Assembly: GCA_017941355.1 (NCBI GenBank)
Contig: JAGAWN010000245.1
Span: 1-55,774, forward strand
Direction of reading: 5' to 3'
From: Ruminiclostridium sp.
GTDB lineage: Bacteria > Bacillota > Clostridia > Oscillospirales > Ruminococcaceae
DNA length: 55,774 nucleotides
This document shows, one piece after another, positions 22,499 through 30,860 of this stretch. The notes below the pieces were generated by a model. That model saw only the letters and a program-made list of their open reading frames with translations. It made no database searches and was not told where the DNA came from. The stretch's first letter is position 1; every line of letters begins with the position of its first letter. The position numbers were made by a program, and so were the translations under genes.

Positions 22499-25400
22499 AC
22501 TTTCCGATAATTCATCACATCTGTCACATCATCTGTCAGCGTGTATATGATCGGATTTTCTCCGTTTGTCCCAAGATACCATATTCTTGCTTTAAGGATT
22601 ATGTGCCTGCCGTCGGGACGGGTATATCCGAAAACGCATGGAGAACCTTCTTCTCCGGATATTGAGCGTCTGATAGCTTCCGCAACATAGATCCTGTCGG
22701 TATCCGTTATATTTCTGTCAAAAGTGCTGCTGAATTCAACCGGCGCAACTCCGCTGTACCCGAGTATATCAATAAGTGCATCGTTAATGCGCACGATCCA
22801 GAGTCTGCCCATGTTATACTCAAACACAGCCGCTGCTCCGAGATAGCTTTCAAACAGCCGGTTTCCGGCTGAGTCTGAACCAAACAGCCTTATAGGAATA
22901 TCTCCGGCTGCGCTTTCACTGTTCCGGAGATGTTTCGTACTGTTGCTCATCAGTTCCTCGTACTTCGGTACCGGCATGGGGCGCGCGTACAGATAGCCCT
23001 GTATCACGTCACAGCCGACGCTTTTCAGAAAATCCGCCTGATCCAGCGTCTCAACTCCCTCCGCTATCGTCCACAGTCCGAGGGAATGAGCCATTCGTAT
23101 TACCGAACCGATGATACTTCCTCCCTTTTCGCGGTTTGAATTACCGCGCAGGAAGCCCATATCCAGCTTCAATATGTCGATCGGGATATCTTTGAGCGTG
23201 TTCAGAGAAGAATACCCGCTTCCGAAATCGTCCATTGCTATAAGAAATCCAAGCTCGCGGATCTTGCCGATACGCCTGATCAGAGCGTCCTGATCCTTTG
23301 AATATGCGCTCTCGGTGATCTCGAAGTGAAGAAGTTTCTGATCTATCCCGTACTTTTCCTGAAGATCCGAGATCACGCCGACTATCTCGTCATCGACAAG
23401 ACTCATACGCGAGATGTTCACCGAGATCGGTACCGGAGTCAATCCCTCCTCCGTCCATTTGCAGATCTGCCTGAACGCGCTCTCCCACATAAATCTGTCA
23501 AGCTTCTTTATAAAACCGTTTTTCTCGAAGATCGGAATGAACACCCCGGGAGAAACCACGGTCCCGTCCTGTTTTACCCAGCGGCAGAGAGTCTCGGCTC
23601 CCACAAGTTCGCCGGTTGAATGACTGTACTGAGGCTGGAGATACATTGTGAATTCGTTGTCGTACATAGCCTTGCGCATCTGTGATGTGATAGCGGCTTC
23701 AACCGAGATATCCGCCCGCATTTTTTCGTCATACCACATAAACGAGTTGTACGACCTGTCCTCATTTTTCTCCATTGCAAAGGAAGCGCAGTTTGTGAAA
23801 CGTTTGATATCTTCCTTTCCGCTCACTTCACAGAGTCCGAAGCGCATGGTCACAGGCATATTTATCCCCAGATCGCCGCAGTCAAAATAACGTATCGCAG
23901 TCAGTCTGCGCAGGTTCTCTTCGTTATTCTCCATAAGCAGGACGAAGTTGTTTCCTCCCAGCCTTGCGCATATTCCCCTGCCGCTTACTACATCAGACAG
24001 GATATTGGCTATATAAACTATTGCCTGACTTCCGACATTGAAGTTGTACAGATCGTTTATCGTCTTGATGCCGTTCACATTTCCCGCGCATAACACATAT
24101 TTCTTTTCAATGTTTTTCCGGAGCAGTTCGGAAGCCTCCACATGAAAGCCCTGTGAACTCAGCAGACCCGTCAGATCGTCAAAGAACAGCTTGCGCCGGA
24201 ATTCTTCGGTAACATATCTCGAGCAATCCTCAATTCGGGCATATCCCTTTGCAACGGCGACGGCAAGTTCCCGGCAGGTATTGTAACCGCAGTTACGGCA
24301 GTCGATCTGACGCTGCTCCTCACGGGTCATGTGCATTCTGCGGAATATATCGTCGATAACATCTTCGGGAATATCGCGGAACGGGACAAATCTGCTCTCA
24401 AGTTCCACCATGAAATCTGCGGGATCCAGATTTGAAAATTTCTCACCGATAGAACTGTAGAGTTCCCAGTAAGAAGCATAATTCCGTTTCTTCATCATAG
24501 AAGTGCGTCTCAGCCCCTGGAGCGCGCCGAGATATTCGCGGTAGTTTTCCGAAGCCGACCTGTCGGCTCCCGCACCGGAAATGCAGCCATACTCACACCC
24601 CGCAATGGAAACCATGAACGGGCGCGGCACATTCTCGTCCTTTACCGACGCGAGAAGCCCGCGTGTCCTTTTGTTAAGCTTGTGATAGCTTACTATAAGT
24701 TCATCGTCCGAGAACAGCGAGGACATATAGTCTTTCAGTCCGCCGCCGGCGGAAATAATGTCCCCGAAAACGACAGCCTCAAGATCAGGTTCTGTCCTGT
24801 AACCGCTCAGATCAACCTTTCCGATATGCTCCATAAAGTGCTTGTGAGTAACGGTGAAATCTATCTTCACGTCCGATCTGTCGTGGGAAAACTCCGCTTT
24901 TCTTGCTATGCAGGAACTCAGATACACAAAGCGCGACGTATCGCCGAGATATTTCCGTGCGTAGATCGCGGTACACAGAGGCGGAGGCTGAACGGGAACT
25001 ATAAGCTTCACGGCTTCCGGTTCATATCTCTGGATATAATTAAGCACAGTCGGGCATGAATTGAGAATAAACGGTCTTTCAATGATCTCTCCGCTGTACT
25101 CTTTCAGATACCGCGCATTCATATATACGAACAGATCCGCACCGTAGCCGGAATTGTATATGTTCTTTACGCCAAGTGAGCGCAGATAACCGAGTATGTT
25201 ATATGCACGTTCGCCGTAGGTCGTATAGAGATCCGTGGAAACGATCAAAGACAGCTGTTCTCCGGATCCGAGCGCGTCAAGAAAAGCTTCGATGTCATCT
25301 TCATACTCTCTTGCGTCATGCTTGCAGACATTGAAACAATCCCCGCAGCTTATGCAGTTCATATTATTCACCGACAGTCTGCGCACCCCGTTTTCATACA

Positions 25401-25569
25401 CCGAAATGTTCGTCTCTTGTCCCGGACATTCGAGCATACATCTTCCGCATCCTATGCAGTTATTGTTTACCGAGACAAATCCATTGACGGTACTGTTCAT
25501 TTTCTCCTCCGTGTAAGAACCGCTGTTATTCAAAACGAAAGCAGCGTTATATAAGGTCTGCGTTTTCAT
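22495..25569 (-). CDS. H-cluster-like Fe-S sensor fused to degenerate GGDEF and EAL (c-di-GMP phosphodiesterase)
   Basis: Protein of 1024 residues. Two 4Fe-4S ferredoxin motifs at 38-48 and 72-82 lead into a Fe-hydrogenase large-subunit-like domain: L1 NSCP (Cys172), L2 SSCIARKAEF (Cys220) and L3 AGCEYGC (Cys325, Cys329), matching the four H-cluster cysteine ligands. The proton-transfer Cys next to the L1 ligand is Ser171. A further Fe-S domain of the CxxCGYxxC type is at 424-449. GGDEF is degenerate (GGNNF, 538-542), so cyclase activity is unlikely. EAL has the needed residues: ETL (659-661), Asn718, Glu750, DD (780-781), Lys801, Glu837 and Gln857. A PAS-like C-terminus follows. It likely degrades c-di-GMP in response to redox or gas. 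It overlaps the upstream GGDEF gene by ATGA. Confidence 0.85.
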   Translation of the reverse strand: MKTQTLYNAAFVLNNSGSYTEEKMNSTVNGFVSVNNNCIGCGRCMLECPGQETNISVYENGVRRLSVNNMNCISCGDCFNVCKHDAREYEDDIEAFLDALGSGEQLSLIVSTDLYTTYGERAYNILGYLRSLGVKNIYNSGYGADLFVYMNARYLKEYSGEIIERPFILNSCPTVLNYIQRYEPEAVKLIVPVQPPPLCTAIYARKYLGDTSRFVYLSSCIARKAEFSHDRSDVKIDFTVTHKHFMEHIGKVDLSGYRTEPDLEAVVFGDIISAGGGLKDYMSSLFSDDELIVSYHKLNKRTRGLLASVKDENVPRPFMVSIAGCEYGCISGAGADRSASENYREYLGALQGLRRTSMMKKRNYASYWELYSSIGEKFSNLDPADFMVELESRFVPFRDIPEDVIDDIFRRMHMTREEQRQIDCRNCGYNTCRELAVAVAKGYARIEDCSRYVTEEFRRKLFFDDLTGLLSSQGFHVEASELLRKNIEKKYVLCAGNVNGIKTINDLYNFNVGSQAIVYIANILSDVVSGRGICARLGGNNFVLLMENNEENLRRLTAIRYFDCGDLGINMPVTMRFGLCEVSGKEDIKRFTNCASFAMEKNEDRSYNSFMWYDEKMRADISVEAAITSQMRKAMYDNEFTMYLQPQYSHSTGELVGAETLCRWVKQDGTVVSPGVFIPIFEKNGFIKKLDRFMWESAFRQICKWTEEGLTPVPISVNISRMSLVDDEIVGVISDLQEKYGIDQKLLHFEITESAYSKDQDALIRRIGKIRELGFLIAMDDFGSGYSSLNTLKDIPIDILKLDMGFLRGNSNREKGGSIIGSVIRMAHSLGLWTIAEGVETLDQADFLKSVGCDVIQGYLYARPMPVPKYEELMSNSTKHLRNSESAAGDIPIRLFGSDSAGNRLFESYLGAAAVFEYNMGRLWIVRINDALIDILGYSGVAPVEFSSTFDRNITDTDRIYVAEAIRRSISGEEGSPCVFGYTRPDGRHIILKARIWYLGTNGENPIIYTLTDDVTDVMNYRKV

Positions 25570-27473
25570 TCTGTTCGCTTCTGCCCGGCGTTCCTCTGTC
25601 CGCTGCAGACAGAAGAACGTGTGTTTTTCTTTCTTACCTTGTCGGTGTACATAAGATCGTCAGCTTCCGCAAACAGCTTGTCAAAGCTGAGATCGCCGCC
25701 CTTTGCGGTGAATATCCCTATGCTTGAAGAGACCTCGTACGGCTTTACCGCACACTCGTTGTAATCAGCTATAAAGCGTTCGATCCTGTATTTCAGTTCT
25801 TCCTTGTCACAGATCCTCGGTATCGCGGCAAGCAGTTCATCACCGCCGTGCTTTGAGCATATACCGTCGCTGCAGGCAAGTTCCATAGCCTTTGCAACCA
25901 CTCTGATCGCGGTATCACCCTCGGCATGACCGAAGTTGTCGTTTATGTATTTAAGCCCGTCGAGATCGCAAAGCACGAATGTCATTTCCGTGCATTTCCC
26001 GTCCTCGAGCATTTTCTCATACTCCCGCACAAAGCTCTTTCGCGTGTACAGCCCGGTAAGCTCATCGTATTTATAGACTTCTTCTATCCACTCACGCAGC
26101 CGGTTCTGATACCGCATACTGCGCAGACCCGCTATCGCGGTGCTGAGATAGCCGCTTGTCTGTCCTATCTTGTTGTATTCCTCTTTAGAGGGCGACTGAT
26201 AGAAAAAGCAAATATACCCCAGCGGTATATCTATGCAGTGCATTGCCGTGAAAATGAGCGGGACTTTCATTTCCAGAGCCATATCCAGCCTCGGGATTAT
26301 CTGTGAGATGTCCATATTCCTGTCCCTGCCGATAAACGGATTGTCCGTATCCAGCAGCACCACCATATCCCTGCCGAAAGGCGTATCTGTATTGACGACA
26401 GTGGGATCGTATGTGGGATCGGTACACTCTTTCTTCAGAACACAGGTAAGCTCGTAGAATACATGGTCTGTAAGCACCCTTTCGGCTTCGTCTATACATT
26501 CGCAGCCCTGAACCATTGCGCTTATATTATTGAGTTTTCTCTCATCGTTGCGGTACCGGTCAAACATATTCCAGTAAGATGTAACAACATCGGAAACATC
26601 GTTTGCCGACGGCATTATGCAGCCGCAGGATTCCGACAGCACCAGATCCGGCATGATATAGAACGAACTTCCGTTTTCGCAGCCGTCTATCAGTGCCTGC
26701 GCACTCGCTCTCCCCAGCTTTCCGAAATCGCATTTTACCGTACTTATCCTCGGAGAAGTGTATTTCGTTTCCTCTATGCCGTCAAAGCCTGTGACCAGCA
26801 CGTCTTCCGGAACCTTTATACCGTGAGTTCTGAGCGTTCCGCAGACTGCTATAGCCATAGCGTCGTTAGCGCAGATAATAGCTTCCGGGAGCTTTCCCCG
26901 CGAAAGCAATTCCTCGCAAGCCGCAGCTGCCGGCTGAGACCAGAAATCACCGTAGCTTATATGATTTTCATCAAACTCTATCCCGCGCTCTGCCGCCAGT
27001 TCTTTCACAATATCTATGCGTTCTTCCGACGCTTCGTTTCCCTTTGTACCGGCTATCATGCGGATATTCCTGACCTTGTGATCGTCAAGCACATGACGAA
27101 CGATGCTTCTGAACCCGCTTCCGTAGTCAAACAGCATATTTATACAGTCACTGTATGAGGGATTGTCCGTAATTATTATTCTTGAACCCGCCTGTCTCGC
27201 CCGTCTGATTATACCTTCTTTTACGTCACTGTCATGGAGATTGTTCGGGAAAACCACTACCGCGTCAGTGTTTTCATAGTTTATCAGATCAAAAACCGAA
27301 GCCTCTCCCCTGTCCGAACGGGTTTTATGGAAAAGATCGGAATTGACGGTATATACAAAAACGCGCCAGCCGTTTTCCGACAGGACATTATTGAATTCGT
27401 TTATGTAGCTGCAGACATATTCATTGTTTATCTGCGCTGTACATACCGCAGCGATTTTATATCCGTTGATCAC
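25566..27473 (-). CDS. LacI/PBP1-type sensor fused to GGDEF diguanylate cyclase
   Basis: Protein of 635 residues. Residues up to about 300 look like the sugar-binding part of LacI/PBP1 proteins without a DNA-binding domain (for example EAIICANDAMAIAVCGTL and VLVTGFDGIEETKYT). A linker and helical region precede the C-terminal GGDEF domain with signature KHGGDELLAAIP (543-547), a permitted active-site variant, and YDELTGLYTRKSF before it. No inhibitory RxxD is seen. It probably makes c-di-GMP in response to a cytoplasmic small molecule. GTG 27473 follows GGAGG by 8 nt. The next gene, an EAL protein, overlaps by ATGA, so synthesis and breakdown are co-expressed. Confidence 0.85.
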   Translation of the reverse strand: MINGYKIAAVCTAQINNEYVCSYINEFNNVLSENGWRVFVYTVNSDLFHKTRSDRGEASVFDLINYENTDAVVVFPNNLHDSDVKEGIIRRARQAGSRIIITDNPSYSDCINMLFDYGSGFRSIVRHVLDDHKVRNIRMIAGTKGNEASEERIDIVKELAAERGIEFDENHISYGDFWSQPAAAACEELLSRGKLPEAIICANDAMAIAVCGTLRTHGIKVPEDVLVTGFDGIEETKYTSPRISTVKCDFGKLGRASAQALIDGCENGSSFYIMPDLVLSESCGCIMPSANDVSDVVTSYWNMFDRYRNDERKLNNISAMVQGCECIDEAERVLTDHVFYELTCVLKKECTDPTYDPTVVNTDTPFGRDMVVLLDTDNPFIGRDRNMDISQIIPRLDMALEMKVPLIFTAMHCIDIPLGYICFFYQSPSKEEYNKIGQTSGYLSTAIAGLRSMRYQNRLREWIEEVYKYDELTGLYTRKSFVREYEKMLEDGKCTEMTFVLCDLDGLKYINDNFGHAEGDTAIRVVAKAMELACSDGICSKHGGDELLAAIPRICDKEELKYRIERFIADYNECAVKPYEVSSSIGIFTAKGGDLSFDKLFAEADDLMYTDKVRKKNTRSSVCSGQRNAGQKRTE

Positions 27474-27515
27474 TTTAAATGCCTCCGGAAGTCATAATTT
27501 CTCATAATTATCGTT

Positions 27516-27544
27516 ATTATATCACAAAGTGCATAACTTTTCAA
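27516..27544 (-). promoter_or_regulatory. Promoter for c-di-GMP pair
   Basis: On the minus strand TTGAAA (27539-27544), 17-bp spacer, TATAAT (27516-27521). It faces away from the K+ channel promoter 37 bp further on. Confidence 0.8.
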
Positions 27545-27580
27545 CCTTTTTATAAAAAATAATATTGATTTTTACAACAA

Positions 27581-27609
27581 TTGACGTTTTGATGTTTTTG
27601 TGTTATAAT
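27581..27609 (+). promoter_or_regulatory. Promoter for K+ channel gene
   Basis: TTGACG (27581-27586), 17-bp spacer, TATAAT (27604-27609), then the ribosome binding site GGGAGG and ATG 27639. Confidence 0.8.
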
Positions 27610-27638
27610 AGATAAAGCAAAATGCACGGGAGGCTGTC

Positions 27639-28619
27639 ATGAGCAAGAAACGCGTATTTGACATAATTCAGATCGGCAACAAGGAAGATATTCCGAGCAG
27701 GGTTTTTGACATCTTTATTTCAGTTGTCATAATACTTAACATACTTGTGATGTTTCTCGAAACGTTTTCCGGGCTGTCTTTCATATATCCCGTGCTGAAA
27801 GCCGCGGAATATATCACCGTCATAATCTTCTGCATAGAATACGCGCTGCGCATCTGGACTTCGGATCTTCTCTTTCCCAGAAAGAATAAGCTTGTTTCCG
27901 CACTTCGCTTCATGGTATCATTCGACGGAGTTATAGACCTGCTCACAATACTCCCTTTCTTCTTCCTCAACGGCTTCGTTATTTTCAGAATGTTACGGGT
28001 CGTGCGCATATTCCACCTTTTCAGGATCAACTCTCAATACGACTCGTTTAACCTGATAAAAGATGTTCTGAAAGAAAAAAGAAAACAGCTCTTTTCATCG
28101 CTGTTTCTGATAATTATTCTGATGCTGGCAGCCTCACTCGCCATGTACGGCGCGGAACACGAAGCCCAGCCGGAAGCCTTCGACAATGCTTTTTCCGGTT
28201 TCTGGTGGAGTGTCTCCACTGTGCTTACCGTAGGTTACGGCGACATTTACCCGGTCACGGTCATGGGCAAAGTGATAGCTATTGTTTTCGCTTTCCTCGG
28301 TGTTTGCGCAGTCGCGGTGCCGACAGGTATCATAAGTGCCGGTTTTGTTGAAAAATTCAGCCGGAGCGAACATTCCGACAGCCGCTTCCATGATATCCGC
28401 GAAGTAGGTGAAATTATGGTAGATGAGAACAGTGAACTGCTGGGACTCCCCATTGATGAGATCGACGCGAAATACGGAGTCCGCGTTTATATGATAATAC
28501 GCGGTGAACTGACGCTTGTACCGAACGATCGTATAGTTGCCGAAAAAAACGACATTCTGATAGTGAACACCGACAAGCTTGTCAAGAACAAGCCGCGGAA
28601 AAACGGAAAGAAACGCTGA
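27639..28619 (+). CDS. Voltage-gated-type K+ channel with RCK-C domain
   Basis: Protein of 326 residues with six membrane segments. The fourth has regular positives (RMLRVVRIFHLFRI), as a voltage sensor. The pore helix is followed by the selectivity filter TVGYGD. Past the membrane part, a TrkA-C/RCK-C domain (MVDENSELLGLPIDEID to NDILIVN) lies at the C-terminus, without an RCK-N. It would move K+ across the cell membrane, probably gated by voltage and a ligand at the RCK-C domain. It is divergent from the c-di-GMP operon; RCK-C domains can bind c-di-AMP in some proteins, but that is not shown here. Confidence 0.92.
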   Translation: MSKKRVFDIIQIGNKEDIPSRVFDIFISVVIILNILVMFLETFSGLSFIYPVLKAAEYITVIIFCIEYALRIWTSDLLFPRKNKLVSALRFMVSFDGVIDLLTILPFFFLNGFVIFRMLRVVRIFHLFRINSQYDSFNLIKDVLKEKRKQLFSSLFLIIILMLAASLAMYGAEHEAQPEAFDNAFSGFWWSVSTVLTVGYGDIYPVTVMGKVIAIVFAFLGVCAVAVPTGIISAGFVEKFSRSEHSDSRFHDIREVGEIMVDENSELLGLPIDEIDAKYGVRVYMIIRGELTLVPNDRIVAEKNDILIVNTDKLVKNKPRKNGKKR

Positions 28620-28622
28620 ATC

Positions 28623-28898
28623 TCACTTTATCTCAAAATAGTGACTGCCCTCGACCGGTATCCGTTTCACTTTCATATCTTCTATGCTGACGAAGGAACC
28701 GCTGCCTATCTCTGCGATCACTCTGTCAATGCCGCTTTCCGTACCCTCGGCTTCCATTTCCACACTGCCGTCGTACAGGTTGCGTACCCAGCCGCTGACA
28801 CCGTAACTCGCGGCTGCATAATATGCCCGGTAGCGGAAGCCCACACCCTGCACTCTGCCGTAGAAGATGATGTGTTTTCTTATCTTTTCGTTATCCAT
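28623..28898 (-). CDS. acyP: Acylphosphatase
   Basis: Protein of 91 residues that hydrolyses acyl phosphates. The catalytic loop YGRVQGVGFRYRA, with its essential Arg, and the GWVRNLYDGSVEMEAEG segment carrying the catalytic Asn are present. ATG 28898 has AAAGGA 7 nt upstream; the longer reading frame that runs past 28898 to 29393 is opposite the YgjP-type gene and not real. Convergent with the K+ channel gene, with a 3-bp gap. Only 27 bp separate it from the divergent peptidase gene, so its promoter must lie inside that gene. Confidence 0.93.
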   Translation of the reverse strand: MDNEKIRKHIIFYGRVQGVGFRYRAYYAAASYGVSGWVRNLYDGSVEMEAEGTESGIDRVIAEIGSGSFVSIEDMKVKRIPVEGSHYFEIK

Positions 28899-28925
28899 GA
28901 TAATTCCTTTGAAAGAAGTGTTACA

Positions 28926-29504
28926 ATGCGAATAGAAGGTATATCCTCCGAAATAGAGGTGATCCGCAGCAGGCGCAAGACCATGTCCGCCGAGATAAAT
29001 ACCGACGGCAGAGTCATAGTACGCGCCCCCATGAGACTTGCGAACTCGGAGATCGTTCGTTTTCTCACCGAGAAGCGAGTTATCATAGAAAAGCACGTCC
29101 TTAAACGTCTTGCAGAAAACGAACGGCTGTCTGAGACACGCCCGTTCACTCGGGCAGAGATCCGGAAAATGGCGGACAAGGCTGTTGAGATAATCCCGAA
29201 GCGCGCCGCGTATTTTGCGGAGCTTATGGGTGTAAAATACAACCGCATAACGATACGCAATCAGAAGACCCGCTGGGGAAGCTGCACAACAGGCGGGAAT
29301 CTCAACTTCAACTGTCTGCTTGTGATGACACCGCCGGAGGTCCTTGACAGCGTAGTCGTGCATGAACTGTGTCATCTGATACACCCGAACCATTCAAAAG
29401 ACTTCTATGCGGCGGTGTACAAGGTGTTCCCCGATTATGACCGCTGCGACAAGTGGCTGAAAGACAACGGCAGACTGCTGATAAGGAGAATGACAGGCGA
29501 ATGA
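28926..29504 (+). CDS. YgjP-like zinc metallopeptidase (M48/DUF45)
   Basis: Protein of about 192 residues. The zinc motif is VVHELCHLIHPNHSKDFY with the HELCH helix and a third ligand region after it, preceded by the conserved NQKTRWGSCTTGGNLNFN. The family includes E. coli YgjP, a SprT-like soluble metallopeptidase of unclear substrate. ATG 28926 is chosen since the family begins this way; the frame upstream to 28641 lies over acyP. It is coupled by ATGA to a C39-like gene. Confidence 0.85.
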   Translation: MRIEGISSEIEVIRSRRKTMSAEINTDGRVIVRAPMRLANSEIVRFLTEKRVIIEKHVLKRLAENERLSETRPFTRAEIRKMADKAVEIIPKRAAYFAELMGVKYNRITIRNQKTRWGSCTTGGNLNFNCLLVMTPPEVLDSVVVHELCHLIHPNHSKDFYAAVYKVFPDYDRCDKWLKDNGRLLIRRMTGE

Positions 29505-29866
29505 AAGAGATCAGGTATGTGCATGAACCGACCGATCTGCAGTGCGGACAGGCTGTGCTTGCAATGGTGACGGGGATCTGCGTTTCCGAGGTTTGCGCGC
29601 AGCTCGGCAATGAACGGGAAACAAAGCTTTCGGAGATGCGGGATTATCTGTCCGGACACGGTATAATGCTGGAAGCCCGGCGCCGGGAGGCAAGCAGCAA
29701 AAACGAACTGCCGAAGTACGCGCTGCTGAGCCTTGAAACGCCGAGGTGCTGGCACTGGTCACTGTATGCGGACGGAACATTTTACGATCCCGAACACGGG
29801 GTAATGACGGACTTTCCGGACTGCAAACGAAAGTATTACTGGGAGATGAAAGAATATGAAGAGTAA
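29501..29866 (+). CDS. C39-like cysteine-peptidase-fold protein
   Basis: Protein of about 121 residues with the papain-like plan of the peptidase C39 domain: Cys in DLQCGQAVLAMVTG near the N-terminus, His in CWHWSLY and Asp in FYDPEHG. Those three would form the catalytic triad. There is no transporter attached, so it is a stand-alone soluble domain. ATG 29501 lies in the YgjP stop (ATGA). The pairing of a metallopeptidase and a Cys-peptidase-like protein is not one I recognise. Confidence 0.65.
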   Translation: MKEIRYVHEPTDLQCGQAVLAMVTGICVSEVCAQLGNERETKLSEMRDYLSGHGIMLEARRREASSKNELPKYALLSLETPRCWHWSLYADGTFYDPEHGVMTDFPDCKRKYYWEMKEYEE

Positions 29867-30050
29867 TGTGATACCGCTGCCCGACGGTTACACCGCGCAG
29901 GATATTAAAGTAGAATCCAGCACCTGCACCGGCGAAAAGACTATAGGATTCTATGACAAGCACGACAAAAAGCTGCATTACAGCGAGCTTGTGCGCAGCC
30001 GGAAAGACATTGACAGCTTTTACCGCAAATACGGAGTTTCTCCGGAATGA
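29856..30050 (+). CDS. Small hypothetical protein
   Basis: Protein of 64 residues, soluble, mixed charge, beginning MKSNVIPLPDGYTAQDIK and ending with a DSFYRKYGVSPE segment. It overlaps the C39-like gene by 11 nt and is probably its co-translated partner. Two Cys-free halves flank a single Cys (STCTGEKT). I do not recognise a family. Confidence 0.6.
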   Translation: MKSNVIPLPDGYTAQDIKVESSTCTGEKTIGFYDKHDKKLHYSELVRSRKDIDSFYRKYGVSPE

Positions 30051-30062
30051 ACGGGAGAATTG

Positions 30063-30102
30063 CAAAAAGCCGCACCATTTCGGGTACGGCTTATCTTTTT
30101 TT
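30063..30102. terminator. Terminator between small ORF and thrH
   Basis: AAGCCG and CGGCTT with an inner ACC/GGT pair and one mismatch form a stem, followed on the plus strand by a run of T. The leading A-run gives the reverse strand a T-tract for thrH. Confidence 0.7.
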
Positions 30103-30700
30103 ACAGTGCCTTTTTAATTGCGTCAAGCAGTTCGTCAAACTCCTCGAACGCGGGAATATCGGGATAGTCAGCTTTGATCTTATCGGTGCTTTTGAACAGG
30201 AATCCTGCCTTGCTTGCCTGTATCATACCAAGATCGTTGAAGCTGTCACCGCTTGCGATGGTTTCATAGCCAATGGACTGGAGAGCCTTGACTGTAGTGA
30301 GTTTCGATTTCTCACAGCGCATTTTAAAGCCCGTGATCTCGCCGTCCGGAGCAACCTCAAGGGAATTGCAGAAAATCGTGGGATATCCGAGTTTTTTCAT
30401 AAGCGGCATTGCGAACTGCTCGAAAGTATCGCTCAGAATAAGTACCTGTGTTATGGAACGCAGTTCGTCAAGAAACTCTTTCGCGCCGGGCAGCGGGTCT
30501 ATCTTTGCAATAGTCGCCTGAATCTCTTTCAGTCCCAGCTTATGCTCTTTAAGAATACCGAGTCTGAAATTCATCAGCTTGTTGTAATCCGGCTCGTCTC
30601 TGGTTGTCCTGCGAAGCTCCGGGATACCGGAAGCTTCTGAAAAAGCGATCCATATTTCGGGAACCAGCACGCCTTCCATATCCAAGCATACAATGTTCAT
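30101..30700 (-). CDS. thrH: Phosphoserine phosphatase / homoserine phosphotransferase (ThrH)
   Basis: Protein of 199 residues of the HAD superfamily. ThrH from Pseudomonas is a phosphoserine phosphatase that can also transfer the phosphate to homoserine. The start CLDMEGVLVPEIWIAF has the nucleophile Asp7 and the ThrH-type Glu9; LILSDTFEQFAMPL holds motif II and ASGDSFNDLGMIQ motif III/IV. ATG 30700 is chosen because the family starts there and AGAGGA is upstream. It has its own promoter (30744-30772). Homoserine is also the parent of the MetY substrate, but a direct link is not shown. Confidence 0.92.
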   Translation of the reverse strand: MNIVCLDMEGVLVPEIWIAFSEASGIPELRRTTRDEPDYNKLMNFRLGILKEHKLGLKEIQATIAKIDPLPGAKEFLDELRSITQVLILSDTFEQFAMPLMKKLGYPTIFCNSLEVAPDGEITGFKMRCEKSKLTTVKALQSIGYETIASGDSFNDLGMIQASKAGFLFKSTDKIKADYPDIPAFEEFDELLDAIKKAL

Positions 30701-30743
30701 AGTTGTGTCCTCTGCTTTCTTTTGTTTATAATATGACTGATAT

Positions 30744-30772
30744 ATTATATCACAAATGTACGCAAACGTCAA
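30744..30772 (-). promoter_or_regulatory. Promoter for thrH
   Basis: On the minus strand TTGACG (30767-30772), 17-bp spacer, TATAAT (30744-30749). It lies just behind the end of the sulfur operon. Confidence 0.8.
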
Positions 30773-30831
30773 TAGCGGAAAACACATTTTCTGCAAGTTT
30801 TGATTCTGTTTCATTCACCCACAGATCAGAT

Positions 30832-30860
30832 TTGAACATCAGATATGAACATCAGATATA
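30832..30860 (-). repeat. 13-bp tandem repeat at the end of cysN
   Basis: On the minus strand TATCTGATGTTCA occurs twice in tandem and is followed by a partial third unit (AATCTGATCTG). The first copy contains the last codons and stop of cysN. Confidence 0.6.

Noticed and set aside
22495-25569. Catalytic [FeFe]-hydrogenase
   Set aside because: The proton-transfer Cys is Ser171, L2 lacks the usual Pro and the protein ends in GGDEF/EAL; a sensor fits better.
28623-29393. 256-codon version of acylphosphatase
   Set aside because: Only the last 91 codons are acylphosphatase; the rest is opposite the peptidase gene, and a ribosome binding site marks 28898.
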